The notes beneath the pieces were generated by a model. It searched no databases. It was not told the origin of the DNA and saw only the letters and a program-made list of their open reading frames with translations. Shown here in pieces: positions 1 to 8,874 of a DNA stretch of 64,000 bases; positions within the stretch are counted from its first letter, which is position 1, and the number at the start of each line of letters is the position of its first letter. The translations under genes and the position numbers were made by a program. This stretch comes from Acidobacteriota bacterium (GTDB lineage: Bacteria; Acidobacteriota; Blastocatellia; Pyrinomonadales; Pyrinomonadaceae), in the NCBI GenBank assembly GCA_016703965.1, contig JADJBB010000021.1, positions 558,001 to 622,000 on the forward strand, written 5' to 3'.

Positions 1-181
1 ACCGGCCGATGGCCAGGCGTCCGCTCTGACAACCGTGCGTGGTTCGCAGGGAATATTCGAGCTTCCCGCGGATGGAAGCGGTGTCATTCATCTTGGCTCC
101 GCATTCGAGCCGCAACCAGGTCCGCCGCGTCAGGAACAAAGCGTTTTTCTTGAGGCCGTAAGACGCTTCAGATCAAACTAG
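1..181 (+). CDS. C-terminal fragment of an unidentified protein
   Basis: An open frame enters from the left edge (first full codon at base 2) and ends at a TAG at 179-181, giving about 59 residues. The end is charged and rich in Arg and Gln. The first half (GQASALTTVRGSQGIFELP) faintly resembles the last beta-barrel of MoeA-type molybdopterin transferases, but I cannot support that assignment. A strong terminator follows 20 bases after the stop, which supports this being the true 3' end of a gene. Confidence 0.5.
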   Translation, partial: PADGQASALTTVRGSQGIFELPADGSGVIHLGSAFEPQPGPPRQEQSVFLEAVRRFRSN

Positions 182-201
182 ATATTGGCAGACATTTCAA
201 C

Positions 202-240
202 AAAATAGCCGCTAACTGAAAAGTAGCGGCTATTTTCTTT
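202..240 (+). terminator. Rho-independent terminator
   Basis: A perfect 13-bp stem (202-214 with 224-236) encloses a 9-nt loop. The stem ends in TTTT and is followed by a T-rich stretch to 240. It ends the transcript of the partial gene at the left edge. The A-rich left foot would also let it act on the other strand. Confidence 0.9.
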
Positions 241-312
241 GGCTTGACTCCGCAATTGCATCCAAAACAAATCATTTGCCCGATATCGCTGCACCAAGTA
301 AACTTAAAGGTT

Positions 313-798
313 ATGGCTGAAGCAGTTGCATTTTCGCTTGGGGCTGACCGGACGACCCGTTATGACGAGATCGTGCCGCAGATCGCGGCTTTGATCGAGG
401 GCGAGACGGACCTGATCGCCAATCTGGCGAACGTCGCGGCGGTGCTGAAGGAAGTTTTCGGGTTCTTTTGGGTCGGGTTTTATTTGAAGAAGGAAGGCCA
501 GCTTGTTTTAGGACCTTTCCAGGGGCCGTTGGCTTGTACGCGGATAGATTTTGACAAGGGTGTCTGCGGCCACGCCTATTCGACCGGTGAAACCGTGATC
601 GTGCCGAATGTAGATGAATTCCCTGGGCATATCGCCTGTGCGTCGGCGTCAAGATCAGAGATCGTTCTGCCGATCAGGGCGGCGAATGGTGAGGTGGTTG
701 GCGTGCTGGATGTTGACAGCGAAAGGCTGAATGATTTTTCCAGGGTCGATGCCGAAGGTTTGAGAAGGATCATAGATAGGATCGAGAAAACACTTTAA
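313..798 (+). CDS. msrC: Free methionine-(R)-sulfoxide reductase (GAF-domain fRMsr)
   Basis: Reduces free L-methionine-(R)-sulfoxide in the cytoplasm, using a GAF fold instead of the MsrA/MsrB folds. From the ATG at 313 the protein has 161 residues, close to E. coli MsrC (165). The three redox cysteines are present at C75, C85 and C109, each exactly nine positions before E. coli C84, C94 and C118. They lie in the family motifs GPLACTRI, GVCGHA and FPGHIACASASRSEIVLPI. An upstream TTG at 244 would add 23 unconserved residues, so I prefer the ATG. The gene runs 12 bases ahead of terC on the same strand and may share its transcript. Confidence 0.92.
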   Translation: MAEAVAFSLGADRTTRYDEIVPQIAALIEGETDLIANLANVAAVLKEVFGFFWVGFYLKKEGQLVLGPFQGPLACTRIDFDKGVCGHAYSTGETVIVPNVDEFPGHIACASASRSEIVLPIRAANGEVVGVLDVDSERLNDFSRVDAEGLRRIIDRIEKTL

Positions 799-810
799 CG
801 CTTATTTTTT

Positions 811-1896
811 ATGACACCTGTTGAGCACCCTTATTGGGTTTGGATAACCTTTTTTGGTGTGGTGCTGACGGCGCTTTTTGTCGATATCGGTATCGTCAAC
901 CGCAAATCTCACGCGCCAACGCGTAAGGAAACCATTGTCTGGAGCATCATTTGGGTCTCATTAGCCCTTACCTTCAATGTGTTCGTCTATTTTCAGGTGG
1001 GCAATCACACGGGCGACTGGAATCTCGCCCTTGCCCAAGGGAAACTCTTTTTGACGGGCTACCTGATCGAACTCTCGCTCTCGGTCGATAATCTTTTCGT
1101 CATCCTGCTCATCTTCACTTTCTTTAAAGTTCCCAAGAAATTTCAGCATCGCGTGCTGTTTTGGGGCATCATGGGTGCGCTTGTAATGCGTATGGTGATG
1201 ATCTTTGCGGGAGCCGAGCTGGTCGAGCGGTTTCACTGGATCATCTATATTTTCGGAGCGTTCCTGGTCTACACGGGCCTGAAGATGTTCGGGAATGACG
1301 AGGATAATTTCGAGCCGCACGAGAGTGCGATCGTTAAGCTCGCGACCAAATACATCCGCATCAGCAAGCATTACGACGAAGAGAAATTCTTCACCGTCAA
1401 AGATGGCGTCAAAACCGGAACGCTTTTACTGCTCGTTCTGATCGTCATCGAGTTTACTGATCTGGTTTTCGCGGTCGATTCGATCCCTGCAATATTTGGG
1501 ATCACGACCGATCGGTTCATTGTTTATACTTCGAATATCTTCGCGATACTCGGTCTCAGGACGTTCTTTTTCCTGCTGGCCGATCTTGCCAGCAAGTTTC
1601 ATTACCTGAAATACGGCCTCGCATTCGTGCTCACATTTATCGGTGCAAAAATGCTGCTGCCTCTGCTTGGAACAGGGCTGATGATGGCAATGGGCGAGGG
1701 CAGCACTTCGGCGTTTGCCGATTTTCTGCGGCGTTACAATAACCACGAATTTGAGCAGGCGGTCATCAATATCTCGCTCGGCGTCGTCGCCGGCGCGATC
1801 TTGCTTTCGATCCTGATCTCGATGGTTTTTCCCGCTCCAGCGGAGGAAGTGGATGCAGAAGAAGAATTAATTTCGGACGAGGAAGAGTTTATCTAA
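811..1896 (+). CDS. TerC/Alx family integral membrane protein
   Basis: A 361-residue polytopic membrane protein of the TerC family, implicated in metal-ion (especially Mn2+) handling and tellurium resistance. It has the two hallmark acidic transmembrane motifs, LSLSVDNLFVILLIF near residue 92 and EFTDLVFAVDSIPAIF near residue 220. These are the internally repeated halves of the family. The C-terminus is an acidic cytoplasmic tail ending in EEEFI. The start is 12 bases after msrC, so there is no room for the yybP-ykoY Mn riboswitch found upstream of alx in E. coli. The next gene begins 9 bases after the stop, suggesting one transcript. Confidence 0.9.
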   Translation: MTPVEHPYWVWITFFGVVLTALFVDIGIVNRKSHAPTRKETIVWSIIWVSLALTFNVFVYFQVGNHTGDWNLALAQGKLFLTGYLIELSLSVDNLFVILLIFTFFKVPKKFQHRVLFWGIMGALVMRMVMIFAGAELVERFHWIIYIFGAFLVYTGLKMFGNDEDNFEPHESAIVKLATKYIRISKHYDEEKFFTVKDGVKTGTLLLLVLIVIEFTDLVFAVDSIPAIFGITTDRFIVYTSNIFAILGLRTFFFLLADLASKFHYLKYGLAFVLTFIGAKMLLPLLGTGLMMAMGEGSTSAFADFLRRYNNHEFEQAVINISLGVVAGAILLSILISMVFPAPAEEVDAEEELISDEEEFI

Positions 1897-1905
1897 GCCA
1901 CGAAA

Positions 1906-3144
1906 ATGCCGGACAATCAGTACCGAAAATTTTACGTTGACTGGTGGAATATCCGCAAGAGCACGATCTGGGGCACTATCGCGGTTATCGTCATCGCTGC
2001 GTCACTGGCTGGCGGAACTTGGTACGCGTCGAAGCACAACTGGTTCATACCGGACGAAAAAGAAGATATTCCTAAAGATTCCGCCCGCATTCTCTCATTC
2101 GAGGGAGAGGTGCGAATTACACGCGCAGCGACTCGCGAAACGATCCTTGTTACCAAGGCAACTTACGCTTCACCTGGCGATATAATCCAGACGATGTCAG
2201 ACGGCCGGGCGATCATTCAGATGATCGACGGCTCGCGGTACCAGCTTAGGCCGAACGGTGCGATCACGATCAAGGACAACAAAACGTTTCTCGGCGGTCG
2301 CAACGTGCGCGTCATGCTCGACGACGGACAGCTGAACGTTCGCACTGATGAACAGGCGCAGGATACGAATAACATCGTCGAGGTCGCGGATTCAGAGAAC
2401 AAGCTTCTATCAAATACTGATGCGACATTCGATGCCGATTCGCAAACCAATCAGGGCGAGATCCGCATCAGTCGCGGCGGCGTGGAAACGACCATCGGCG
2501 GCGAGAAAACGACAATTAGCGAGAACGAATTTGCGTCGGTCAAAGGCGGAAAGCTGTCGGAGAAAGAGCGGTTGATGCAGGCTCCGCGTCCACTTTCGCC
2601 TGATAACTCGGGGCAGCTAGTTGATTCGGGCAGCGGCGTAAATGTTGGGTTTAGCTGGCAGGATGCCGAGGGAAATCCGGCGGCCAGCTATCATCTGCAG
2701 GTTTCGCGATCCCCGACATTCGCTTCTGACGCCATAATGGTTGACCGCAGCGGGCTGACGGGCCGTGATTTCCGGCTAGCGGCTCTTTCACCCGGAAACT
2801 ACTATTGGCGGGTCAAAGCTACGGGGCGCTCAGGTCAGGTGACAAATTGGAATGACCCGTGGAAGTTCATGGTAGTTCGCGCGGGAGAGAGTATTACTAT
2901 CGACGCATCTGAGTGGAGCGTAGAACGTGTCGGCGGCAATGTTTACATTCTGAGCGGCCGGACTCGGCCGGGTGTCACGGTAAAATCGCAGGGCCGTGAG
3001 ACAAATTCGGGAAGTGATGGGGCGTTCAAAATGCAGATATCCTCCCCGTCGGTTGAGTCGGCCGTCGAGATAACCGATGATCGCGGCAACCGCAGCGGAT
3101 TTATCATATCTCTTCGCAACGGTGCGGTGCTCAGGCGCTACTAA
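1906..3144 (+). CDS. FecR-domain membrane-anchored protein
   Basis: A 412-residue protein with a short cytoplasmic N-terminus, one transmembrane helix near residues 22-41 and a large extracytoplasmic part. Residues about 60-190 are a FecR domain (GEVRITRAATRETI, followed by the repeated GDIIQT..DGRAIIQM and LDDGQLNVRT strands). A fibronectin-III-like segment follows around residues 225-325 (FSWQDAEGNPAASYHLQVS through YYWRVKATG), and then a small beta-rich end. True FecR proteins relay siderophore signals to a FecI sigma factor, but no sigma factor is adjacent here. This is more likely the envelope FecR-domain type common in Acidobacteria, of unknown ligand. It is followed after 5 bases by the CDF exporter. 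Confidence 0.8.
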   Translation: MPDNQYRKFYVDWWNIRKSTIWGTIAVIVIAASLAGGTWYASKHNWFIPDEKEDIPKDSARILSFEGEVRITRAATRETILVTKATYASPGDIIQTMSDGRAIIQMIDGSRYQLRPNGAITIKDNKTFLGGRNVRVMLDDGQLNVRTDEQAQDTNNIVEVADSENKLLSNTDATFDADSQTNQGEIRISRGGVETTIGGEKTTISENEFASVKGGKLSEKERLMQAPRPLSPDNSGQLVDSGSGVNVGFSWQDAEGNPAASYHLQVSRSPTFASDAIMVDRSGLTGRDFRLAALSPGNYYWRVKATGRSGQVTNWNDPWKFMVVRAGESITIDASEWSVERVGGNVYILSGRTRPGVTVKSQGRETNSGSDGAFKMQISSPSVESAVEITDDRGNRSGFIISLRNGAVLRRY

Positions 3145-3149
3145 TCTAG

Positions 3150-4085
3150 ATGGGACACAGTCATGAACATAGCGATTCGAACCTGAGCCGTACTGGGCGG
3201 CTGAAATTCGCGCTCGGGCTGACGTTTCTATACATGCTCGTCGAAGCGGTCGGTGGTTGGCTGACCAATTCGCTTGCGCTCATCGCCGACGCAGGCCACA
3301 TGCTTACTGACGTCGCGGCTCTGACGCTGACGCTCTCGGCGATCTGGTTCGCAAGCCGGCCGGCGACTGCTAAGAAGACATTTGGTTATTATCGCCTCGA
3401 GATCCTCGCCGCTTTTGTAAATGGAATCGCGCTCGTTCTGCTCTCGATCTGGGTCATCTACGAAGCCTACGAACGTTGGCAAACGCCGCCGGTGATCAAC
3501 GGAACGCGGCTCGCGGTCATCGCGGTCGGCGGCCTGATCGTAAACATCGTCGCCGCAAAGCTCCTGCATCACGGTCATCAGCATGATCTGAATATGCGCG
3601 GAGCGTGGCTCCATGTGATGGGCGATCTGCTCGGCTCCGTGACGGCGATCGTCGCAGGTATTTTGATCGCAGCTTTCGGCTGGTTATGGGCAGATCCGCT
3701 CTGCAGCGTGTCGATCAGCCTGATAATTATCTTTGGCTCGTGGCGGCTCATCATGGATTCGGTAAACGTTTTACTCGAGGGAACGCCAAAGCATATTGAC
3801 CTTGCCGCCGTTGAAAACACTATTCTGGAAACTACCGGTGTCGCCGGTGTCCACGACCTCCATGTCTGGACCATATCGTCGGGCATGGAAGCACTGTCCG
3901 CACATATCAGTCATGACGAAACCGTCGTTCATTCAGATTTGCTGGTAAAGGTTCGAGACCGTCTTCACGCCTCATTTGGAATTGATCATCTGACGATCCA
4001 GATGGAAACCATCGGCCGCGAAGACGACGCGATCTACGTTTGTGAAACCGGTTCACGTTGTTTCGAGCCTGCCAAGCAGCATTAA
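3150..4085 (+). CDS. Cation diffusion facilitator zinc exporter (CzcD/ZitB type)
   Basis: A 311-residue CDF protein with six transmembrane helices and a cytoplasmic C-terminal dimerisation domain. It exports Zn2+ (possibly Co2+, Cd2+) in exchange for protons. Both intramembrane zinc-site motifs are intact: D47 with H50-x3-D54 in helix 2 (IADAGHMLTD) and H-x3-D in helix 5 (HVMGD). The N-terminus (MGHSHEHSDS) and the loop between helices 4 and 5 (LLHHGHQHD) are His-rich, as in zinc members. It is last in the terC-fecR-CDF run, so the transcript carries two candidate metal-handling membrane proteins. Confidence 0.92.
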   Translation: MGHSHEHSDSNLSRTGRLKFALGLTFLYMLVEAVGGWLTNSLALIADAGHMLTDVAALTLTLSAIWFASRPATAKKTFGYYRLEILAAFVNGIALVLLSIWVIYEAYERWQTPPVINGTRLAVIAVGGLIVNIVAAKLLHHGHQHDLNMRGAWLHVMGDLLGSVTAIVAGILIAAFGWLWADPLCSVSISLIIIFGSWRLIMDSVNVLLEGTPKHIDLAAVENTILETTGVAGVHDLHVWTISSGMEALSAHISHDETVVHSDLLVKVRDRLHASFGIDHLTIQMETIGREDDAIYVCETGSRCFEPAKQH

Positions 4086-4104
4086 TGGCCAGATCGACCC
4101 TACG

Positions 4105-5358
4105 ATGCCAATCATTGACCTTAAATACGGACACGGAACTATCTCCTTTGATCACGACGAACGGTTCGAGGTGCTCGGCGAAGCTTCCGAACAAACTGCG
4201 CTGTCGGATATCGAGATCGGTGAGAAACTTGATCAGCCGATAGATTCGCCAGCTCTCGAAGAGGTCGTAAACGCGGGCGAGTCAGTCCTGATCGTCGTTC
4301 CAGATGCCACGCGGCAAACGGCGTGCGGACAGATCATAAACCTCGTGGTTCGCCGCCTGATCGCGAACGGGACCGCACCGCACGACATCCGGATCATCTT
4401 TGCTACCGGCATTCACCGCAAGGTAACGGACGAAGAAAAAGCCGTAATCCTGACGCCATTCATATTTCAGCGAATAAAAACGCTCGATCACGATCCGCGA
4501 GATCTGATGCAGCTTATCCAACTCGGCGAAACGTCCGGCGGTATCCCGATCGAGCTGAATCGAGCCCTCGTTGAACACGACCACGTGATCCTGATAGGCG
4601 GCGTTTCGTTCCATTATTTCGCAGGTTTTACGGGCGGGCGAAAGCTTGTATGCCCGGGTCTTGCCTCGGCAAGAACGATATCGGAAACGCACAAGCTGGC
4701 ATTCGATTGCTCGACAAAATCGCGCCGCAATGGAGTTGATACGAGTTTGCTTGATGGAAATGCGGTTCACGAATCATTCATGGAGGTCGTAGCGAAGATC
4801 GATCCGGCATTTGCGATTACCACGGTGGTAAATGACAAAGGCGATGCCGTCGATCTGTTTTGCGGTAACTGGAAAGTATCGCATCGAGCAGCCTGCCATT
4901 CCTACGGGGCGGCACACACCGTCACTATTCCTGAAAAACGTGATCTCGTTGTCGTCAGCTGCGGCGGCTTTCCGTACGACATTAACATGATTCAGGCGCA
5001 CAAGGCGCTTGAGGCCGCATCGCATGCGTGCAACGAGGGAGGGACGATCGTTTTCCTTGCTGAGTGTACGGATGGTTTGGGCCGCGATGATTTTCTAAAA
5101 TGGTTCGACGCGGAAAATGAAGGCGGACTGGCCGAACGCCTTTGCGCAAAGTATCAGGTTAGCGGGCAGACCGCGTGGAGCTTGTTAAGCAAAGCTGAAA
5201 GGTTCGATATTAAGATCCTGACAGAACTTGATAGTGCCGTGACGCAAAAAATGCGGCTCGAAAAGATCGATGCCGCACAGTTTGCAGAACTTTGTAAACG
5301 CGTGAGTAGTGGCTACATCTTTAAGAACGGAGCCAAATGTAACCTTAGCCTGCCTTAA
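4105..5358 (+). CDS. larA: Nickel-pincer (LarA/DUF2088) family racemase-epimerase
   Basis: A LarA-family protein, whose founding member racemises lactate using a nickel-pincer nucleotide covalently bound to a lysine. From the ATG at 4105 there are 417 residues, close to the usual 420-430. H104, H170, K180 and H196 fall exactly four positions before L. plantarum H108, H174, K184 and H200, so the cofactor lysine (GFTGGRK) and the catalytic histidines are all present. The PDATRQT motif is at 67-73. Longer starts upstream would overlap the CDF gene and add unconserved residues. The cofactor-synthesis genes larB, larC and larE are not in this window. The family now includes enzymes acting on other 2-hydroxyacids, so lactate is not assured. 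Confidence 0.85.
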   Translation: MPIIDLKYGHGTISFDHDERFEVLGEASEQTALSDIEIGEKLDQPIDSPALEEVVNAGESVLIVVPDATRQTACGQIINLVVRRLIANGTAPHDIRIIFATGIHRKVTDEEKAVILTPFIFQRIKTLDHDPRDLMQLIQLGETSGGIPIELNRALVEHDHVILIGGVSFHYFAGFTGGRKLVCPGLASARTISETHKLAFDCSTKSRRNGVDTSLLDGNAVHESFMEVVAKIDPAFAITTVVNDKGDAVDLFCGNWKVSHRAACHSYGAAHTVTIPEKRDLVVVSCGGFPYDINMIQAHKALEAASHACNEGGTIVFLAECTDGLGRDDFLKWFDAENEGGLAERLCAKYQVSGQTAWSLLSKAERFDIKILTELDSAVTQKMRLEKIDAAQFAELCKRVSSGYIFKNGAKCNLSLP

Positions 5359-5866
5359 CGCTGAAGGTCCTGGCGATCGAATCCGTTTGATTTCGCAGCC
5401 CGCGAAGTGAATCTTTCTGCCCCGTAAAACGCAGAATATAAATTGTCGTGTCGTTCGCCTTTAAGAAATAAAACCTACCGCTCATGTTGCGTCCGGCTGC
5501 AACGTATTCAAAATTGTAAACGGAGCCTTTCAGTTTCCCGGAGATCAGCTCTTCTTTTCCCGAGACAAATCCCGGCCGGAACTGAAGCTTCTGTTCTTCG
5601 TCCTGGACGACGTCCGCCATTATCGAACCTTTGGGAATCGAGAGTTTTCTGACTTCAAGGTGTCCATCGAAACGGTCGCCGTAAACGTACTCAACGTTAG
5701 GGCTGGTGGCGGACGGCTTCACCGTCATCTTCCACTTTGCCTCCGGAATGGTAAAGCTGTAGTCAACGGTTGGATCGTTAAACACGTCGTCCTGAGCCAC
5801 AGCCGAGAAGGCTGCTAGAGCGATCAGGCACAACAACATAACAAACGAGAGCTTATTCGATTTCAT
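5345..5866 (-). CDS. Small secreted protein of unknown function
   Basis: A 173-residue protein with a clear signal peptide (hydrophobic core LCLIALAAFSAVAQ, cleavage after about residue 24) and a mixed alpha/beta mature part. It has no motif I recognise. The layout resembles small periplasmic PsbP/MOG1-like folds (the mature part opens with a YSFTIPEAKWKM strand and ends with YILRFTGQKDSLRGL), but this is only an impression. It converges on larA and the two coding ends overlap by 14 bases. Confidence 0.75.
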   Translation of the reverse strand: MKSNKLSFVMLLCLIALAAFSAVAQDDVFNDPTVDYSFTIPEAKWKMTVKPSATSPNVEYVYGDRFDGHLEVRKLSIPKGSIMADVVQDEEQKLQFRPGFVSGKEELISGKLKGSVYNFEYVAAGRNMSGRFYFLKANDTTIYILRFTGQKDSLRGLRNQTDSIARTFSVKAG

Positions 5867-6075
5867 CTTTTCCTCTACTATTCACGCGACCTAACGGTCA
5901 TTTTAGCCTAGAGCGGCCTAAAGTCTAAACTTGGATGTGATGCCTTAGGCTATTGTTGTATGTTTTCAAGAATTTGGACCGCTCTTGTCTATTTACTTCG
6001 TCCTTTTGAACCGTGAGGGCGTCTAAGTTGGCAGGAATACTTTTTCCACATTTATCATTCACGGGGTAATACATC

Positions 6076-8100
6076 ATGAATAAACGCATTTCTCTGCTAA
6101 AAAAGGTTTTTGCTGCCGCTTCGATAGCAGCAATGCTTGCTCCGGCGATGGTGCTAAGGGTTGACGCCAAAAGCATTGCAAAGCCATTGAGCGAGGATCA
6201 GAAGATCATTCACGTCCTCAACCGCCTCGGCTTCGGAGCTCGTCCTGGTGATGTCGCGAAGGTTAAAGCGATCGGGCTGCAAAGGTACATCGACCAGCAG
6301 CTAAATCCCGGTGCGATCGACGATTCGGTTGCCGAAGCTAAAGTTAAAGGACTCGAGGTCTTTAATATGTCAACGGCTGAGGTATTTGCAAAATATCCGA
6401 ATCCGGGGGCTCTGCTTCGCCAATTAGAAGGCGGCCGAGTGGCTCAGGCGAACGCCCAGACACAAAAAACTGCGGCTACACCGGCTGAAGCCCCTAAAGA
6501 TCCTGATGCTATGACAAAGGAAGAGCAGCAGGAACGCCGTGACAAAATACAGCAGATCTACGCAAAATACGACCTCAAACCTGCGGGTCAATTGGTTCCG
6601 CAGATAGTCGCAAATCGCGTGTTACGTGCAGTTTATTCGGAAAAACAGCTGCAGGAAGTGATGGTCGATTTTTGGCAAAACCATTTCAATGTATTTTCCG
6701 GAAAAGCAGCGGTTAGATGGTACATACCGAGCTATGAACGCGACGTCCTGAGAAAGAACGCGCTTGGTAACTTCAAGGATCTCGTTGTCGGAACCGCCCA
6801 GCACCCGGCGATGCTGTTCTTTTTAGATAATTTCGAATCCGTATCGCCCAACGCACGAGCGGTAAATCCGGCAGCGGCGGCATTTCTTCAGTCGATGCTT
6901 CGCGACGGCAAGCTGCCGAGGCAGGCACGCGAGCGGATCAAGACTCAATTCGGCGTGACCGACGAACAGATCGATCAGCGGCTGAGGGATATGAAAGCCG
7001 CGCAAAATCAGCAGCAGCAGCGTCCAAAACGCGGCATTAACGAGAATTACGCCCGTGAGCTAATGGAGCTACACACGCTCGGTGTCGATGGTGGATACAC
7101 GCAGGCTGACATCATCGAGGTTGCTAAAGCGTTCACCGGTTGGACTATCACAGATCCGCGCGGTTATCGCCGTGCGGCAGCGAGCATGATCGACGGTACC
7201 GAAGAAAAGCGTCTCGCACGGCTTCAAAAACAAGCGGGCATTCCTGACGATGTCGAAAGCGGCGAATTCTATTTCAATCCTCGGTGGCACGATCCGAATC
7301 CGAAAAAGGTTCTTGGCGAGACAGTAAACGAAGGCGGCGTTAAGGACGGCCTTAAGGTCATCGACATTCTCGTTTCGCGACCGCAGACGGCGAAATTCAT
7401 CGCCCGCAAGCTCGCGAATAAATTCGTCAGTGATAACCCGAGCGACGCTCTGGTCGGCCGCGTCGCGGAGGCTTTTCAAAAGTCGAAAGGCGACATTAAG
7501 ACCACGCTAAAAGCTCTTTTCGGCGATAAAGAATTTTTCGCACCCGAAATTTACCGTGCGAAGATCAAATCGCCATTTGAACTCGCCGTCAGCTCGATCC
7601 GTGCACTCGGTGGCAATACGAATGCGAGCCCGGCGTTTCTTGCAATGCTCAACAAACTTGGTGAGGTTCCGTATGGATATCAGGCACCGACCGGTTATCC
7701 GGATACGGCGGAGGACTGGGTGAATACGGGTGCGTTGCTCGAACGGCTTAATTTTGCGGTAGCGATCGCAAGTAATCGTATCCCCGGAACCCGCGTGGAT
7801 CTAAAGGACTTTTCAACCACAGATAAGGCAAAATCGCTCGACCGAGCGATCGCTGAGATACTGGATGGCGATATCTCACCGGCGACCAAGGCAAATCTTT
7901 TGAAGCAGCTCGAGCAGCCGCTTCCCGACGTGAAGGCAGGAAAAGAGCTCACAGACGAGGTCGAGGTTCCAAATATGAGAACGCCTGGCCAGCAAGGCGG
8001 CCAAAACCGCCAGGCTCGGTTACTGAATCCGACAGGCAATCCGGATGTTTTTAAGGCGGTCAGCCTCGTCCTAGGAACTCCCGAATTTCAGCGGCAATAG
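6076..8100 (+). CDS. DUF1800 domain protein
   Basis: A 674-residue exported protein with a signal-like N-terminus (KKVFAAASIAAMLAPAMVLRVDA) followed by the DUF1800 region. Family hallmarks are the HVLNRLGFGARPGDV opening, the central FWQNHFNV..GK segment, and GINENYARELMELHTLGVDGGYTQ..I.EVAKAFTGWTI. About 60 low-complexity residues rich in Ala, Glu and Gln are inserted near residues 125-165. The function of DUF1800 is unknown. In most genomes it is followed by a DUF1501 sulfatase-like gene, but here the next gene is a convergent rhomboid protease and no DUF1501 gene is visible. Confidence 0.9.
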   Translation: MNKRISLLKKVFAAASIAAMLAPAMVLRVDAKSIAKPLSEDQKIIHVLNRLGFGARPGDVAKVKAIGLQRYIDQQLNPGAIDDSVAEAKVKGLEVFNMSTAEVFAKYPNPGALLRQLEGGRVAQANAQTQKTAATPAEAPKDPDAMTKEEQQERRDKIQQIYAKYDLKPAGQLVPQIVANRVLRAVYSEKQLQEVMVDFWQNHFNVFSGKAAVRWYIPSYERDVLRKNALGNFKDLVVGTAQHPAMLFFLDNFESVSPNARAVNPAAAAFLQSMLRDGKLPRQARERIKTQFGVTDEQIDQRLRDMKAAQNQQQQRPKRGINENYARELMELHTLGVDGGYTQADIIEVAKAFTGWTITDPRGYRRAAASMIDGTEEKRLARLQKQAGIPDDVESGEFYFNPRWHDPNPKKVLGETVNEGGVKDGLKVIDILVSRPQTAKFIARKLANKFVSDNPSDALVGRVAEAFQKSKGDIKTTLKALFGDKEFFAPEIYRAKIKSPFELAVSSIRALGGNTNASPAFLAMLNKLGEVPYGYQAPTGYPDTAEDWVNTGALLERLNFAVAIASNRIPGTRVDLKDFSTTDKAKSLDRAIAEILDGDISPATKANLLKQLEQPLPDVKAGKELTDEVEVPNMRTPGQQGGQNRQARLLNPTGNPDVFKAVSLVLGTPEFQRQ

Positions 8101-8122
8101 ATTTATTCTGTCTGAAGAATTT

Positions 8123-8160
8123 CCGCCGGCAGCCAGCCTTCTGGCCGTCGGCGGTTTTTA
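8123..8160 (+). terminator. Terminator after the DUF1800 gene
   Basis: An imperfect GC-rich stem (8123-8136 with 8141-8154, one mismatch and one G-U pair) has a 4-nt loop and is followed by TTTTT. It lies between the convergent DUF1800 and rhomboid genes. Confidence 0.75.
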
Positions 8161-8865
8161 TGTAGGACGACCGATGGCAAAAACCTTGATCAACGCGAAC
8201 CCGGCGACAAATCCGCCGATGTGAGCTGCATAAGCGACCCCGCCGCCGCTTGATGGTGAAAGATAACCGAGTACGATCTGGTAAACGATCCAGATCCCGA
8301 GAGCGACATAAGCTGGCACGGTCGTGAGAAAATTGAAGATCAATGCCTTAACCTGCCGGTTTGGAAACATCAGTAAATATCCGCCCAGAACACCCGAGAT
8401 CGCACCTGATGCTCCGAGCATCGGGATGATCGAATCGGAGTTCATCAAGATCTGAGCCATTGCGGCAGCAACGCCGACCACGATATAAAAAACCGCGTAC
8501 CGGATGTGTCCGAGAAGGTTTTCGAGGTTGTCCCCGAAAACAAAGAGGAACAGCATATTGCCGAAGATATGCATGATATCGCCATGCATGAACATCGAGC
8601 TGAGAAAGTTGAAATACACGGGCAGCGGTGTTGCGTATTGCGGTATCTGAGCCGTGTTTCCGAACGAATCGCGGATTATCTGCACACCCGTTAGATCGAC
8701 GCCCGTGGTGATCTCCCTGGGAACGAGCGAGAACGCGTAGGTAAACGCATCATTTCCGCCGAGCTGCTGCAGCAGCAAGAACACAAGAATATTAATACCG
8801 ATGAACGAATAGTTCACTATCGGTTGAATACGCCTGTCAGAGTTGTCGTCGCCGATCGGGAACAT
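8158..8865 (-). CDS. Rhomboid-family intramembrane serine protease
   Basis: A 235-residue polytopic membrane protease that cuts substrates within the bilayer. The catalytic serine is in GASGAISG (near residue 152), the catalytic histidine is in AYAAHIGGFVAG near the C-terminus, and the oxyanion-side HGDIMHIFGNMLFLFVFG segment is intact in helix 2. There are six to seven predicted helices and a periplasmic loop of about 45 residues between helices 1 and 2. The coding end is adjacent to the shared terminator. The gene begins 10 bases after the stop of the symporter gene upstream, so the two are probably co-transcribed. Confidence 0.92.
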   Translation of the reverse strand: MFPIGDDNSDRRIQPIVNYSFIGINILVFLLLQQLGGNDAFTYAFSLVPREITTGVDLTGVQIIRDSFGNTAQIPQYATPLPVYFNFLSSMFMHGDIMHIFGNMLFLFVFGDNLENLLGHIRYAVFYIVVGVAAAMAQILMNSDSIIPMLGASGAISGVLGGYLLMFPNRQVKALIFNFLTTVPAYVALGIWIVYQIVLGYLSPSSGGGVAYAAHIGGFVAGFALIKVFAIGRPT

Positions 8866-8874
8866 ATAGGTCCT

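Noticed and set aside
799..810. Possible yybP-ykoY (Mn) riboswitch before the TerC gene
   Set aside because: Only 12 bases separate the two coding regions, too short for the riboswitch.
5904..5952. Inverted repeat TAGCCTA...TAGGCTA before the DUF1800 gene
   Set aside because: Arms of only 7 bp separated by 35 bases are too weak to call a regulatory site.
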